Of a stretch of 64,000 nt of DNA, positions 8,689 to 16,958 are shown piece after piece. Every line of letters begins with the position of its first letter. The stretch's first letter is position 1. Origin of the DNA: Amycolatopsis sp. FBCC-B4732 (GTDB taxonomy: Bacteria > Actinomycetota > Actinomycetes > Mycobacteriales > Pseudonocardiaceae). Made by a program: the position numbers and the translations under genes. Under the pieces are notes generated by a model. It worked only from the letters and a program-made list of their open reading frames with translations, had not been told where the DNA came from and did no database searches. The stretch lies in contig NZ_CP095376.1 of the NCBI RefSeq assembly GCF_023008405.1, positions 434,001 through 498,000 of the forward strand, given 5' to 3'.

Positions 8689-9344
8689 TGGGCGCGATCT
8701 ACCTGGTCCGGCACGGCCAGGCGTCGTTCGGCGCGGCCGACTACGACGCACTGTCCCCGCAGGGCTTCGAGCAGTCCACAGTGGTCGGTGCGGAACTGCT
8801 GCGCCGCGCCGTCTCCTTCACGCAGATCCGCTCGGGCACGCTGGCGCGGCAGCGGGACACCGCGGCGACCGCGCTCAAGGTGCTGGGCAGCGACGTCCCG
8901 GTGGTCGAGGACCCGCGCTGGAACGAGTACGACCACGTCGACATCGCGCGCCACCACGCCGGTGGCGCGCCGCAGGAGGATTCCCGGTCGTACCAAGGGG
9001 TGCTCGACGCGGCGCTGACCGCGTGGACGTCGGCGGGCACCGGCGGGCCGTGCGCCGAGACGTGGCCCGCGTTCCTCGCCCGCTGCCGTGCCGCGCTCGA
9101 AGACCTGGTGGCGTCCCTCGGCAAGGGGGAGCACGCGCTCGTGTTCACCTCGGGCGGCGTGATCGCCACCGTCTGCGGCCTGCTGATGGGCACGCCCGAA
9201 GCCGGGCTGTTGAAGCTCAACCGCGTCACGGTCAACGGCGGCATCACGAAGCTCGTGTCCGGCCGCGGCGGCGTCACCCTGTTGTCGTTCAACGAACACC
9301 CGCACTTCGAGGCCGACGCGGCTTCGCTGCTCACCTACCGGTAG
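8688..9344 (+). CDS. Histidine phosphatase superfamily protein
   Basis: The 218-aa product starts at a GTG inside TAGTG, so it is coupled to the phosphotransferase gene. The N-terminus YLVRHGQASFG has the catalytic RHG. A second active-site Arg is likely in GTLARQRDTA, and the C-terminal TSGGV region lies where the second catalytic His or its substitute is usually found. The length matches small-molecule phosphatases of the phosphoglycerate-mutase-like branch. Pairing with a small-molecule kinase gene suggests the two act on the same metabolite class (inference). Confidence 0.82.
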   Translation: MGAIYLVRHGQASFGAADYDALSPQGFEQSTVVGAELLRRAVSFTQIRSGTLARQRDTAATALKVLGSDVPVVEDPRWNEYDHVDIARHHAGGAPQEDSRSYQGVLDAALTAWTSAGTGGPCAETWPAFLARCRAALEDLVASLGKGEHALVFTSGGVIATVCGLLMGTPEAGLLKLNRVTVNGGITKLVSGRGGVTLLSFNEHPHFEADAASLLTYR

Positions 9345-9354
9345 GAGACGTTCG

Positions 9355-10272
9355 ATGCGGTTCGGCGAGGTCACGATCCACCCGGTCAACGGCCACGGCC
9401 CGGAAGACGTCGTGGTCGACGCGGAAGGCCGGATCTACACCGGCGTCGACGACGGCCGCATCCTGCGCCTGTCCCCGGACGGCCGCCGCATCGACGTCCT
9501 CGCCGACACCGGCGGCCGTCCGCTGGGGCTCGAGTTGTACGGCGAGGACGAGCTCCTGATCTGCGACGCCCGCGCCGGCCTGCTGGTCGTCCCCCTTGCC
9601 GGTGGGACGCCGTCGGTCCTGGCGACTTCCGCGCTGGGCCTGGACTTCGTGTTCTGCAACAACGCGGCGGTGGCCGCGGACGGGACCGTGTACTTCACGG
9701 ACTCGTCCCGCCGCTTCGGCATCGACAACTGGCGCGACGACCTGATCGAGCAGACCGCGGGCGGCCGACTGCTGCGCCGCTCCCCGGACGGCTCGATCGA
9801 CCTGCTCCTGGACGGCCTCCAGTTCGCGAACGGCGTGGCACTGGCCCCGGACGAGTCCTTTGTGGCCGTGGCCGAAACGGGAGCGTGCCGGGTGTCACGG
9901 GTGTCCCTTCCGGACGGTCGTGCCGACGTCCTCGTCGACGGCCTGTGGGGCTTCCCGGACAACATTTCGACGGGCACGGACGGGCTGATCTGGATCACGC
10001 AGGCTTCGCCGAAGGTGGCGGCGCTGGACGTGGTGCGCCGCCTGCCGGCGTTTCTCCGCGCGGGTGTCCGCCGGCTGCCGACGTCACTGCAGCCCAGCCC
10101 GGGCCGCGAGGTGGGCGTGCTGGGAGTGGCGGCCGACGGCAAGGTGGTCCGCGAACTGCGCGGCGAGATCGACGGCTTCCACATGCTGGTGGGCGTCCGC
10201 GAGTGGCGGGGGCAGCTGTACTTCGGCTCCCTGGAGGAGAACGCGGTCGCGGTCACCGCCGCCGCGGGGTGA
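9355..10272 (+). CDS. SMP-30/gluconolactonase/LRE-family protein
   Basis: The 305-aa six-bladed propeller has an RBS (GGAGA) before its ATG. The N-terminus GPEDVVVDAEGRIYTG, the central FTDSSRRFG and VALAPDESFVAVAETG fit the strictosidine-synthase-like/LRE branch. No signal peptide is seen. Members hydrolyse lactones or esters, or serve as Ca-dependent scaffolds. It is the last gene of the SDR operon; its stop abuts that of the convergent SDR, leaving no room for a separate terminator. The substrate is unknown. Confidence 0.78.
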   Translation: MRFGEVTIHPVNGHGPEDVVVDAEGRIYTGVDDGRILRLSPDGRRIDVLADTGGRPLGLELYGEDELLICDARAGLLVVPLAGGTPSVLATSALGLDFVFCNNAAVAADGTVYFTDSSRRFGIDNWRDDLIEQTAGGRLLRRSPDGSIDLLLDGLQFANGVALAPDESFVAVAETGACRVSRVSLPDGRADVLVDGLWGFPDNISTGTDGLIWITQASPKVAALDVVRRLPAFLRAGVRRLPTSLQPSPGREVGVLGVAADGKVVRELRGEIDGFHMLVGVREWRGQLYFGSLEENAVAVTAAAG

Positions 10273-10923
10273 TTACCACGGCACGGTTTCCCCGTGCCGG
10301 TCCAGGAACCGCAGTCCGGGCTTGCCCGCCTGGGTCTCGAGAACGTCGACCACCGAAGGGATCGACTCCTCCGGCGCCAGCGGCGCGTCCGGGCCGCCGA
10401 GACGCGTCCGGTTGTGGCCGGGGTCGATCAGCAGCTTCGTGTGCCCGTCACCTTCGTACCGGGTCGCGTAGCTGCGCATCAGCTGGTTGAGCGCGGCCTT
10501 GCTGGCCTTGTACAGCTCGTAGCCGGGTTCGGTGTTGAGCGTGATGCTGCCCTGCTCGGACGACATCACCGCGACCGTCCCGCCCGGGACGACCAGTTCG
10601 CGCAAGGCTTCCAGCACCCGCACCGGGCTCAACGCGTTGGTGATCATCACTTCGGTGAACACCTCCGTCGGCACCTCGCCGATCGCCAGGTTGCCGCGGT
10701 CGACGGCCGCGTTCACGAACAGCAGGTCGAACCGTCTGCCGCTCAGCCGCGCGCGCAGGGCGGCCAGCTGCGCCGGGTCGGTCATCTCCAGGGTTTCGAC
10801 GGTCAGGTCCGGGGGAGCGTCGCCGCGGGTGGTGGCCGTGACCTGCCAGCCGCGGCGGGTCAGCTCGCGGGACAGGACCAGGCCGAGGCCGCGGGAGGCG
10901 CCGATGACGAGTGCTTCGGACAT
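10273..10923 (-). CDS. SDR family NAD(P)-dependent oxidoreductase
   Basis: 216 aa from the ATG at 10923, which has a GAGG-type RBS. The motifs are VIGASRGLGL at the N-terminus, the NAAVDRG region in place of NAG, and YELYKASKAALNQL with the catalytic Tyr-x3-Lys. It is a short SDR of the type often induced by quinones or aldehydes. It is divergent from a TetR gene, with a 28-bp palindrome covering its promoter, so it is almost certainly that regulator's target. Confidence 0.85.
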   Translation of the reverse strand: MSEALVIGASRGLGLVLSRELTRRGWQVTATTRGDAPPDLTVETLEMTDPAQLAALRARLSGRRFDLLFVNAAVDRGNLAIGEVPTEVFTEVMITNALSPVRVLEALRELVVPGGTVAVMSSEQGSITLNTEPGYELYKASKAALNQLMRSYATRYEGDGHTKLLIDPGHNRTRLGGPDAPLAPEESIPSVVDVLETQAGKPGLRFLDRHGETVPW

Positions 10924-10936
10924 GGGGAACCTCATT

Positions 10937-10964
10937 TGTCTAGACGCGACGTTGCGTCTAGACA
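10937..10964. promoter_or_regulatory. TetR operator between SDR and tetR
   Basis: A perfect inverted repeat: arms TGTCTAGACGC and GCGTCTAGACA with a 6-bp spacer (GACGTT). Each arm contains the 8-bp palindrome GTCTAGAC. It fills the 62-bp divergent spacer and would overlap both -10 regions, so one TetR dimer pair could repress both genes. Confidence 0.8.
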
Positions 10965-10985
10965 GTAGCACGCTATCGTGGCCGC

Positions 10986-11537
10986 ATGCCCACTCCGCCC
11001 AGGGCCCGCTCCGGCAACCGGCGCGACGAAACCGCGCGTCTCGCGGTGCTGCACGCCGCCGACGACCTGCTCGTCGAGCACGGGTTCGGCGGGCTGACCA
11101 TCGAGGCGATCGCGCGCGAGGCCGGCGTCGCCAAGCAGACGATCTACCGCTGGTGGCCGTCGAAGGTCGAGATCCTGCTCGACACGCTGATCGAGGACAC
11201 CGCCAAGCGCTTGCCGGTCCCGGAAAAGGGGCTCCGCGAATACCTGCACGCCTTCGCCGGCTTCGTCACCGGCGACCCGGCGGGCAAGGTCCTGCTGACG
11301 CTGCTCGCCCAGTCCCAGCACGACCCGGCCACGGCGGCGAGCTTCCAGGAGCGCTACCTCGGCCCACGCCGAGAGCGAGAACGCGAGCTGATCACGCGCG
11401 CGATCGACGCGGGCGAGATCTCCCCGCGCCTCGGCCCCGATGCCTTGCTGGACGCGCTGTTCGGCCCGATCGTCTACAGTGCACTGATCGGGTCGGACCA
11501 GGACCTGGCCGGCGCGCTCGTCGAAGAACTGCTCTAG
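10986..11537 (+). CDS. TetR/AcrR family repressor
   Basis: 183 aa. The N-terminal HTH reads GLTIEAIAREAGVAKQTIYRWWPSK, the standard TetR recognition helix with the IYRWW signature. The C-terminal ~120 residues form the ligand domain (TetR_C-type, ending at FGPIVYSALIG). It is autoregulated through the 28-bp palindrome just upstream and controls the divergent SDR (inference from position). Its last codons share a CTAG with the stop codon of the convergent enoyl-CoA hydratase gene. Confidence 0.9.
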   Translation: MPTPPRARSGNRRDETARLAVLHAADDLLVEHGFGGLTIEAIAREAGVAKQTIYRWWPSKVEILLDTLIEDTAKRLPVPEKGLREYLHAFAGFVTGDPAGKVLLTLLAQSQHDPATAASFQERYLGPRRERERELITRAIDAGEISPRLGPDALLDALFGPIVYSALIGSDQDLAGALVEELL

Positions 11538-12361
11538 CGGCCCGTCCACCGCGGCTCGCGGCCCGCCGACCAGGCCGCGTAGAACTCCTTGTGGTCCTTC
11601 GCCGTCATCAGCAGCGCCTGCGTGATCGCTTCCAGCTCGATCGCGCTGCCCAGGTCCATGTCCAGTTCGCGGGTCAGCAGCACCTTCGTCGTCGCGTACG
11701 CCAGCGCCGGGCCGTCCGCCAGCCGGCGAGCCAGCGCCGACGCCGTCGACGCCAGTTCGGCGTCCGGGACCACTTGGGACGCCAGGCCGATCTCCAGCGC
11801 ACGGGCGGCCGGGAGTTTGTCGCCCAGGATCAGCAGTTCCGTCGCGCGGCCGAGCCCGACCAGGCGGGGGAGCAGGTACGCCGAACCCATGTCCGCGCCG
11901 GCCAGCCCGACCTTCGTGAACAGGAACGCGAACTTCGCCGACTCGGCCAGCAGGCGGAAGTCGCTCGCCAGCGCGATCACCGAACCCGCGCCCGCCGCGA
12001 CGCCGTTGACCGCGGCGATCACCGGGATCGGGCACTCGCGCAGGGCTTTCACCACCGCGCCCGTCATGCGCGTGAACTCCAGCAGCTCCGCCGTCTCGAA
12101 CTTCTGCAGCTCGCCGATGATCTCTTCGACGTCGCCACCGGAGCAGAAGCCGCGGCCCTGCCCGGTGATCACCAGCACCCGGACGTCTTCGTGCTGCGGC
12201 AGCTCCAGGACGAGGTCGCGCAGGTCGGCGTAGACGTCGAAGGTCAGCGCGTTCAGCTTTTCGGGCCGGGTGAAGGTGACCGTGGCGACCCCGCTGTCCA
12301 CGGTGAACTCGAAGTGCGCCCACTCCTTCGTCAGCGGTGCGGTCGCGCGGAACGGGCTCAT
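11534..12361 (-). CDS. Enoyl-CoA hydratase/isomerase family protein
   Basis: 275-aa crotonase-fold protein from the ATG at 12361. The N-terminal strand pattern VATVTFTRPEKLNAL and the oxyanion-hole segments GFCSGGDV and AAGAGSVIAL are clear. One catalytic acidic residue is replaceable in this family, so the exact reaction (hydration, isomerisation or ring-product hydrolysis) is open. It is the last gene of the creatininase, CoA-ligase, SDR, crotonase operon; ATGA overlap with the SDR stop shows coupling. The context points to processing of an aromatic-derived CoA thioester. Confidence 0.85.
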   Translation of the reverse strand: MSPFRATAPLTKEWAHFEFTVDSGVATVTFTRPEKLNALTFDVYADLRDLVLELPQHEDVRVLVITGQGRGFCSGGDVEEIIGELQKFETAELLEFTRMTGAVVKALRECPIPVIAAVNGVAAGAGSVIALASDFRLLAESAKFAFLFTKVGLAGADMGSAYLLPRLVGLGRATELLILGDKLPAARALEIGLASQVVPDAELASTASALARRLADGPALAYATTKVLLTRELDMDLGSAIELEAITQALLMTAKDHKEFYAAWSAGREPRWTGR

Positions 12362-13050
12362 GACTGGATTCCTCCGCCGTCGAGTACGAGGGTCTGGCCG
12401 TTGATCGCGGCGGCTTCCGGGGCCGCCAGGAAGGAGACGGCGAACGCCACCTCCGAAGGTTCGAGCAGCCGGCCGAGCGGGGACGCCGCCGCCAGCGCCG
12501 CTTCGGCGTCGTCGGGCGACCGGCCCGTGCGTTCCCGGATGCGGGCCACCGAGGACGCCGTCATGTCGGTGCGGACGAACGCCGGGCACACCGCGTTCGC
12601 CGTGACGCCGGTGCCGGCCAGCTCCGCCGCCACCGCGCGCACGAGACCCAGCGCCGCGTGCTTCGACGCCGTGTAGGCGGCCGTGTAGCGGTAGCCGACG
12701 TGCGAGGCCGTCGAAGCGACCGTGACGATCCGGCCGCGGTCGCGCTCGCGCATCCCGGGCAAAACCGCTCGGGTGCAGAAGAACGCGCCCGTGGCGTTGA
12801 CTTCGAGCTGGCGGTGCCAATCGTCCGAAGTGGTCCGGGCGGCCGGGGCGCTGGAAGAGATCCCGGCGTTGTTGACGAGCACGTCCACCGGGCCCGCCGC
12901 CGCGAAATACGCGGTGACGGCCGCTTCGTCGGTGACGTCGCACTCGGCGCTGCCGGGCGCCAGCACGGTGTCGCCGAGCGAGCGGAACCGCGCGGCGATC
13001 GCCGCGCCGATGCCGCGGGTGCCGCCGGTGACCACGACCAGGCGGCTCAC
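12358..13050 (-). CDS. SDR family oxidoreductase (aromatic-CoA operon)
   Basis: 230 aa from a GTG inside the GTGA overlap with the CoA ligase gene. The motifs are VTGGTRGIGAAIA, VLVNNAGISS, and YTAAYTASKHAALG with the catalytic Tyr-x3-Lys. The C-terminus INGQTLVLDGGG is that of FabG-like enzymes. In this operon it is best placed as a 3-hydroxyacyl-CoA or dihydrodiol-CoA dehydrogenase acting after the ligase and next to the crotonase. The specific substrate is inferred from context only. Confidence 0.83.
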   Translation of the reverse strand: MSRLVVVTGGTRGIGAAIAARFRSLGDTVLAPGSAECDVTDEAAVTAYFAAAGPVDVLVNNAGISSSAPAARTTSDDWHRQLEVNATGAFFCTRAVLPGMRERDRGRIVTVASTASHVGYRYTAAYTASKHAALGLVRAVAAELAGTGVTANAVCPAFVRTDMTASSVARIRERTGRSPDDAEAALAAASPLGRLLEPSEVAFAVSFLAAPEAAAINGQTLVLDGGGIQS

Positions 13051-14558
13051 GGGCGGGCCGCCAGTGCGCGCCGGTCGAGCTTTCCGTTGGCGGTACGGGG
13101 AAGTTCGGTCACGAACACCACCTCGCGGGGGTACTTGTGCTTGGCCAGGTGGGCTTTCGCGTGGTCCTTCAGCTCGGCCGCGGACACCGGTTCCCGCACC
13201 ACGACGTACGCGCGCGGCACGACCAGGCCGTCGGTCTCGTGCCCGACGACCGCGCAGTCCACCACCGACCCGTGGCCGAGCAGGCAGTCCTCGATCTCGC
13301 CGGGCGCGACGAACACGCCGCCGACCTTGAGCAGCGCGTCGGCGCGGCCGTGGTGGCGGAAGTACCCGCCGGACCTGCTGAAGAGGTCGCCGGAGGTCAG
13401 CGTGTCGCCGTCGAACGTGCGCGCGGACTTCTCCGGGTCGCCGAAGTACTCCAGCGCGATCGTCGGCCCGGTCACCCGCAGCGGCCCGATTTCGCCGTCG
13501 GGCAACGGGTTCCCCAGCTCGTCGACGACCTCGGCGGTGTAGCCGGGGACGGCCGTGCCGAGGGTGCCGGCGCGGGCCTGTCCCGGCCGGTTCGACAGGT
13601 AGATGTGGTAGGCCTCGGACGAGCCGATGCCGTCGACGACCGGCACGCCGAAGGCCGCGTCCCACTTCCGGTGCAGCTCCGAGGGCAGCGCCTCGCCCGC
13701 CGACGTCGTCATCCGCAGGCAGCTCAGGTCCTGCTCCGCCGCGGCCGGTTGGGCGACCATCGCGCTCATCATGGTCGGCACGTTGACCAGCACCGTCGGC
13801 CGGTGCCGGGCGATCAGCTCGAAGATCAGGTCGGCGGTGCTGCGCTCGGGGAACGCGATACCGGCGGCGCCGACGCCGAACGGGAACAACGCCACGAGGT
13901 CGCGCGCGTAACCGAAGAACAGCTTGGGCACGGCGAGAACGCGGTCGTCTTCGCGGAGACCGAGGACTTCGACGGCGTACCGTTCGAAGCTCTCCTTGGG
14001 ACTGCGCAACGGGTGCACGCACGCCTTGGGCGCGCCGGTGCTGCCGGTGGTGAACTTCCAGATCCCGATGTCGTCCACAGTGGTCGGTGCGGCGTCCAGC
14101 GTGTCCGGCGCGGCGTCGAGCAACGTCCGGAAGGGACGTTCGCCGGGGAGCAGCTCGCTCTCGGGAACCCCGGTGACCAGCAGGTTCCGGGCGCCGGCCG
14201 TGCGCAACGCGGGCAGCGTGACCGCGTCGGCGAGCACCGCGACGGCTTCGGTGTAGCCGAGGTAGTACGCGTAGTCCTTGGGCTGCAGGAACGGGTAGAC
14301 CTCGGCGGTGACCGCGCCGATCTTCTGGGCGCCGTACCAGGCCGCGACGAACTCCTCGCCGTCGCTCAGCGCCAGCAGGACCCGCTGTCCTCTTCGGACA
14401 CCGGCGTCTCGGAACACGTGCCCGGCGCGGTTGGCCAGCCCCGCCAGCGCCGCGTAGCTGACCGAGCGGTCCCCGACGAGCAACGCCGTTCGCGCGCCGC
14501 GGCCCGAAGCCACGTGCCGGTCGAGGAAGTGCGTGGCGAGGTTGAACGGCTCACTCAC
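13047..14558 (-). CDS. Benzoate-CoA-ligase-family acyl-CoA synthetase (candidate 2-aminobenzoate-CoA ligase)
   Basis: 503 aa, GTG start. It has the AMP-binding motif KFTTGSTGAPKACVHP, the benzoate/aminobenzoate ligase signature PKLFFGYARDLVALFPF, GSSEAYHIYLSNRPG, and the C-terminal catalytic Lys in RTANGKLDRRAL. These fit the aryl-CoA ligases for benzoate and 2-aminobenzoate rather than fatty acid ligases. It is overlapped by the SDR and creatininase genes and is divergent from tryptophan dioxygenase and kynureninase. Anthranilate, the kynureninase product, is therefore the most sensible substrate (inference); benzoate or hydroxybenzoate remain possible. Confidence 0.82.
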   Translation of the reverse strand: MSEPFNLATHFLDRHVASGRGARTALLVGDRSVSYAALAGLANRAGHVFRDAGVRRGQRVLLALSDGEEFVAAWYGAQKIGAVTAEVYPFLQPKDYAYYLGYTEAVAVLADAVTLPALRTAGARNLLVTGVPESELLPGERPFRTLLDAAPDTLDAAPTTVDDIGIWKFTTGSTGAPKACVHPLRSPKESFERYAVEVLGLREDDRVLAVPKLFFGYARDLVALFPFGVGAAGIAFPERSTADLIFELIARHRPTVLVNVPTMMSAMVAQPAAAEQDLSCLRMTTSAGEALPSELHRKWDAAFGVPVVDGIGSSEAYHIYLSNRPGQARAGTLGTAVPGYTAEVVDELGNPLPDGEIGPLRVTGPTIALEYFGDPEKSARTFDGDTLTSGDLFSRSGGYFRHHGRADALLKVGGVFVAPGEIEDCLLGHGSVVDCAVVGHETDGLVVPRAYVVVREPVSAAELKDHAKAHLAKHKYPREVVFVTELPRTANGKLDRRALAARP

Positions 14559-15303
14559 GGGCCAGCTCCCGGATCGCTTCCACCAGCAGGTCGGTCAACG
14601 TCGAGAAAGTCTCGGCGCCTTCTTCCGGAGTCGCCTCGGCGGGCTTCCCGCAGTACGCGTCGGTCATCCCCATTTCGAGGAAGCCGCCGTCGGACGGGGC
14701 CGAAGCCAGGCTCACCGGCACGTGCGGCAGCGTCCGCATCAGCGGCTGGTCCACCAGTTCGGGCCGGTCGGCCAGCACCAGCGACGTCTCGTACCGCCCG
14801 GCGTGGCACTCGCCCGACCGGAACTCCTCGGTCAGCCGCGCCGCGTGCCGCCGCCGGACCAGGTCGAGCAACGCCGCGCGCCCGTCGTAGGCGAAGTTGA
14901 GCGTCTCCACCGCCCGCCGCAGCGTGACCAGGTGCGCGGGCTCGAAGTGGTTGTTGACCAGCAGGATCCGGCGGAACCGCTGGCCGATCAGCGCGGCCCC
15001 GATGTCCACCAGCAAGGCGTGCAGCGTCTCTTCGCCGATGTGGACGCCGCCGGCGAACCCGGTCGCGAACCGCGTGACGCCGTAGGGGACCTCGGGCAGC
15101 ACCAGCACGTGGACATCGTCGTCGGCGGCCAGCCGCTCGGCCGCGCGCTCGCACATCCCGCGGGAGATCAGCGGGTCCGTGCCCAGCGGCGCGTGCGGCC
15201 CGTGCGGCTCGATCGCACCCAGCGGGAGCAGCAGCACCGGCACGCGCGGGCCGTCCGCGAGGGCGGCGACCTGCCGGGAGGTGAGGTCCGCGAAGTACGT
15301 CAC
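14551..15303 (-). CDS. Creatininase-family amidohydrolase (candidate N-formylkynurenine deformylase)
   Basis: 250 aa from the GTG at 15303. The family's metal ligands are all visible: Glu32 and His34 in IEPHGPHAPLGTD, Asp43 in the same motif, and His119 and Glu121 in NNHFEPAH. This gives a complete two-metal site like creatininase. The family also contains ArfB, a formamide deformylase, so hydrolysis of an N-formyl group is within its known chemistry. It heads the ligase operon and faces tryptophan dioxygenase, whose product is N-formylkynurenine. No KynB or arylformamidase is nearby. Deformylase function is inference; a ring or lactam hydrolase in anthranilate breakdown is the alternative. 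Confidence 0.75.
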   Translation of the reverse strand: MTYFADLTSRQVAALADGPRVPVLLLPLGAIEPHGPHAPLGTDPLISRGMCERAAERLAADDDVHVLVLPEVPYGVTRFATGFAGGVHIGEETLHALLVDIGAALIGQRFRRILLVNNHFEPAHLVTLRRAVETLNFAYDGRAALLDLVRRRHAARLTEEFRSGECHAGRYETSLVLADRPELVDQPLMRTLPHVPVSLASAPSDGGFLEMGMTDAYCGKPAEATPEEGAETFSTLTDLLVEAIRELARE

Positions 15304-15314
15304 GCAAATCAAGC

Positions 15315-15338
15315 TACACCGCAGCGGCCTGAGGTGTA
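15315..15338. promoter_or_regulatory. Divergent PaaX-type operator/promoter region
   Basis: The inverted repeat TACACC-N12-GGTGTA lies in the 48-bp gap between the creatininase GTG and the paaX-like ATG. The right arm runs into TATAGA, a -10-like box about 10 bp before the ATG at 15352. The left arm reads TAGCTT on the other strand, about 7 bp before the GTG at 15303. Both genes look leaderless, and a regulator bound here would cover both start regions. Confidence 0.6.
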
Positions 15339-15351
15339 TAGAGTTGCGCCC

Positions 15352-16167
15352 ATGCCCGTCGACGCCTTCGAAACCGGTCCCCAGGACCTGGTCGTGACGT
15401 TGCTGGGCAGCTACGTGCACCCGCGCGAAACCCGCCGGGTGTGGTCGGGCGGCCTGGTCGCGGTGCTCGCCGAGCTGGGCTTCTCCGACGGCGCGGCCCG
15501 CATCGCGCTGACCCGCCTGGTGCGCCGCGGCCTGCTGCAGCGGCACCGCGAAGGCCGCACCGTGCATTACTCGCTGACCCGGCGCAGCATCGCCCTGCTC
15601 GCCGACGGCGACCGGCGGATCTTCTCCCTCGGCCGCCGCGAGCGCGCCGCGGGCGAGTGGACCGTGCTGTGGCAGAGCATCCCGGAGAGCCGCCGCCAAG
15701 CCCGGGAACGCCTGGTCCGGCGGCTGCGGTTCCTCGGCTTCGGGCCCTATCAGGACGGCACCTGGATCGCCCCGCACGACCGCGAGGCCGAGGTGCTCGC
15801 CCTGCTCGGCGAGCTCGACGTCACCGAGCACGCCGGGCTACTGCTCGGCCGGCCGTCGGCCGCGCTGGACGTCCGCCGGTTCGCCGGCCGGGCCTGGGAC
15901 CTCGACGACCTGGCCGCCCGGTACACCGGGTTCGTCGAGCAGTTCGGCGGGTACGCGGGCCGCGAGCCCCCGGACCCCGAAGCGTTCGAGGTCCGCACCC
16001 GCCTGGTGCACACCTTCCGCGCGTTCCCGTCCCTCGACCCGGAACTGCCCGCCGACCTGGTGCCCGCACCGGATCGCCGGGCGGCCGCAGTCGAGTTGTT
16101 CCACGATCTGTACGCCGCGCTCGCGGACCCCGCGCAGCGCCACTTCGACGAGGTGACCCGAGGATGA
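15352..16167 (+). CDS. PaaX-family transcriptional regulator
   Basis: 271 aa. The winged-helix N-terminus (TLLGSYVHPR, then GAARIALTRLVRRGLLQRHR) and the middle domain with WTVLWQSIPESRR and RLRFLGFG match PaaX, the phenylacetyl-CoA-responsive repressor. The gene is coupled by ATGA to tryptophan dioxygenase and is divergent from an aryl-CoA ligase operon. PaaX proteins sense aryl-CoA thioesters, so anthraniloyl-CoA (2-aminobenzoyl-CoA) is the predicted effector here. That is inference; the family assignment itself is solid. Confidence 0.85.
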   Translation: MPVDAFETGPQDLVVTLLGSYVHPRETRRVWSGGLVAVLAELGFSDGAARIALTRLVRRGLLQRHREGRTVHYSLTRRSIALLADGDRRIFSLGRRERAAGEWTVLWQSIPESRRQARERLVRRLRFLGFGPYQDGTWIAPHDREAEVLALLGELDVTEHAGLLLGRPSAALDVRRFAGRAWDLDDLAARYTGFVEQFGGYAGREPPDPEAFEVRTRLVHTFRAFPSLDPELPADLVPAPDRRAAAVELFHDLYAALADPAQRHFDEVTRG

Positions 16168-16958
16168 CCGAACCCGGCCAAATGACCCAGGAAGCCTTGA
16201 GCTACACCTCGTACCTCGCGCTCGACGAGGTGCTGGGCGCTCAGCGCCTGCGGTCGGACGAGCACGACGAACTGCTGTTCATCGTGATCCACCAGGTGTA
16301 CGAGCTGTGGTTCAAGCAGATCCTGCACGAGGCGGAATTCCTGCAGCAGAACCTGGAAGCGGGCAACACCGCCCATTCGATCCGCACACTGCGCCGGATC
16401 CTCACGATCCTCAAGGTCGCCGTCGCGCAGATCGACGTGCTGGAAACGATGACGCCCAGCCAGTTCACGAGTTTCCGCGCGCGGCTGGACGCGTCGAGCG
16501 GCTTCCAGTCGGCCCAGTTCCGCGAGCTGGAAGCCGTGCTCGGGCGGCGTGACGAGCGCGTGTTCGCGCACTACCCGGAGGGCGGCGAGCAGCGCAAAGG
16601 CATTGCCGAGGCGATGGCGCGGCCCTCGTTGTTCGACTCTTTTTTGGCGTACCTCAAGGCTTCTGGCTATCCCGTCGAGTGTGACCGAGACGTCACTCGA
16701 CCGGTGGAGCCGTCCCCGGCCCTGCAGGCGATATTGCTGGACGTGTACAGCGACGACGGCGGACCGTCGGTCGTCGCGGAATGTCTGGTCGATCTCGACG
16801 AAGGGATGCAGGAGTGGCGCTACCGGCACGTGAAGATGGTCGAACGCACCATCGGCGACAAGACCGGAACGGGGGGATCGTCCGGCGCGACTTACCTGCG
16901 CACCACGCTTTTCCAGCCGATGTTCCCCGATCTCTGGGCAGTACGGAGCCGACTGTGA
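16164..16958 (+). CDS. kynA: Tryptophan 2,3-dioxygenase
   Basis: This 264-aa haem enzyme opens the indole ring of L-tryptophan with O2 to N-formylkynurenine, the first step of the kynurenine pathway. Key residues are present: the distal His43 in FIVIHQVYELWFKQ, the FRARLDASSGFQS substrate segment (about 104-116), the haem-ligand His222 in WRYRHVKMVERTIG, and the GTGGSSGATYL loop that closes on the substrate. Length fits bacterial TDOs. It is coupled by overlap to the PaaX-type gene before it and to kynureninase after it. Confidence 0.95.
   Translation: MTEPGQMTQEALSYTSYLALDEVLGAQRLRSDEHDELLFIVIHQVYELWFKQILHEAEFLQQNLEAGNTAHSIRTLRRILTILKVAVAQIDVLETMTPSQFTSFRARLDASSGFQSAQFRELEAVLGRRDERVFAHYPEGGEQRKGIAEAMARPSLFDSFLAYLKASGYPVECDRDVTRPVEPSPALQAILLDVYSDDGGPSVVAECLVDLDEGMQEWRYRHVKMVERTIGDKTGTGGSSGATYLRTTLFQPMFPDLWAVRSRL

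Noticed and set aside
11534..11537. CTAG shared by two convergent stop codons (also 54501-54504)
   Set aside because: Striking, but TAG stops on both strands overlap in this way by chance when genes pack tightly; no function implied.
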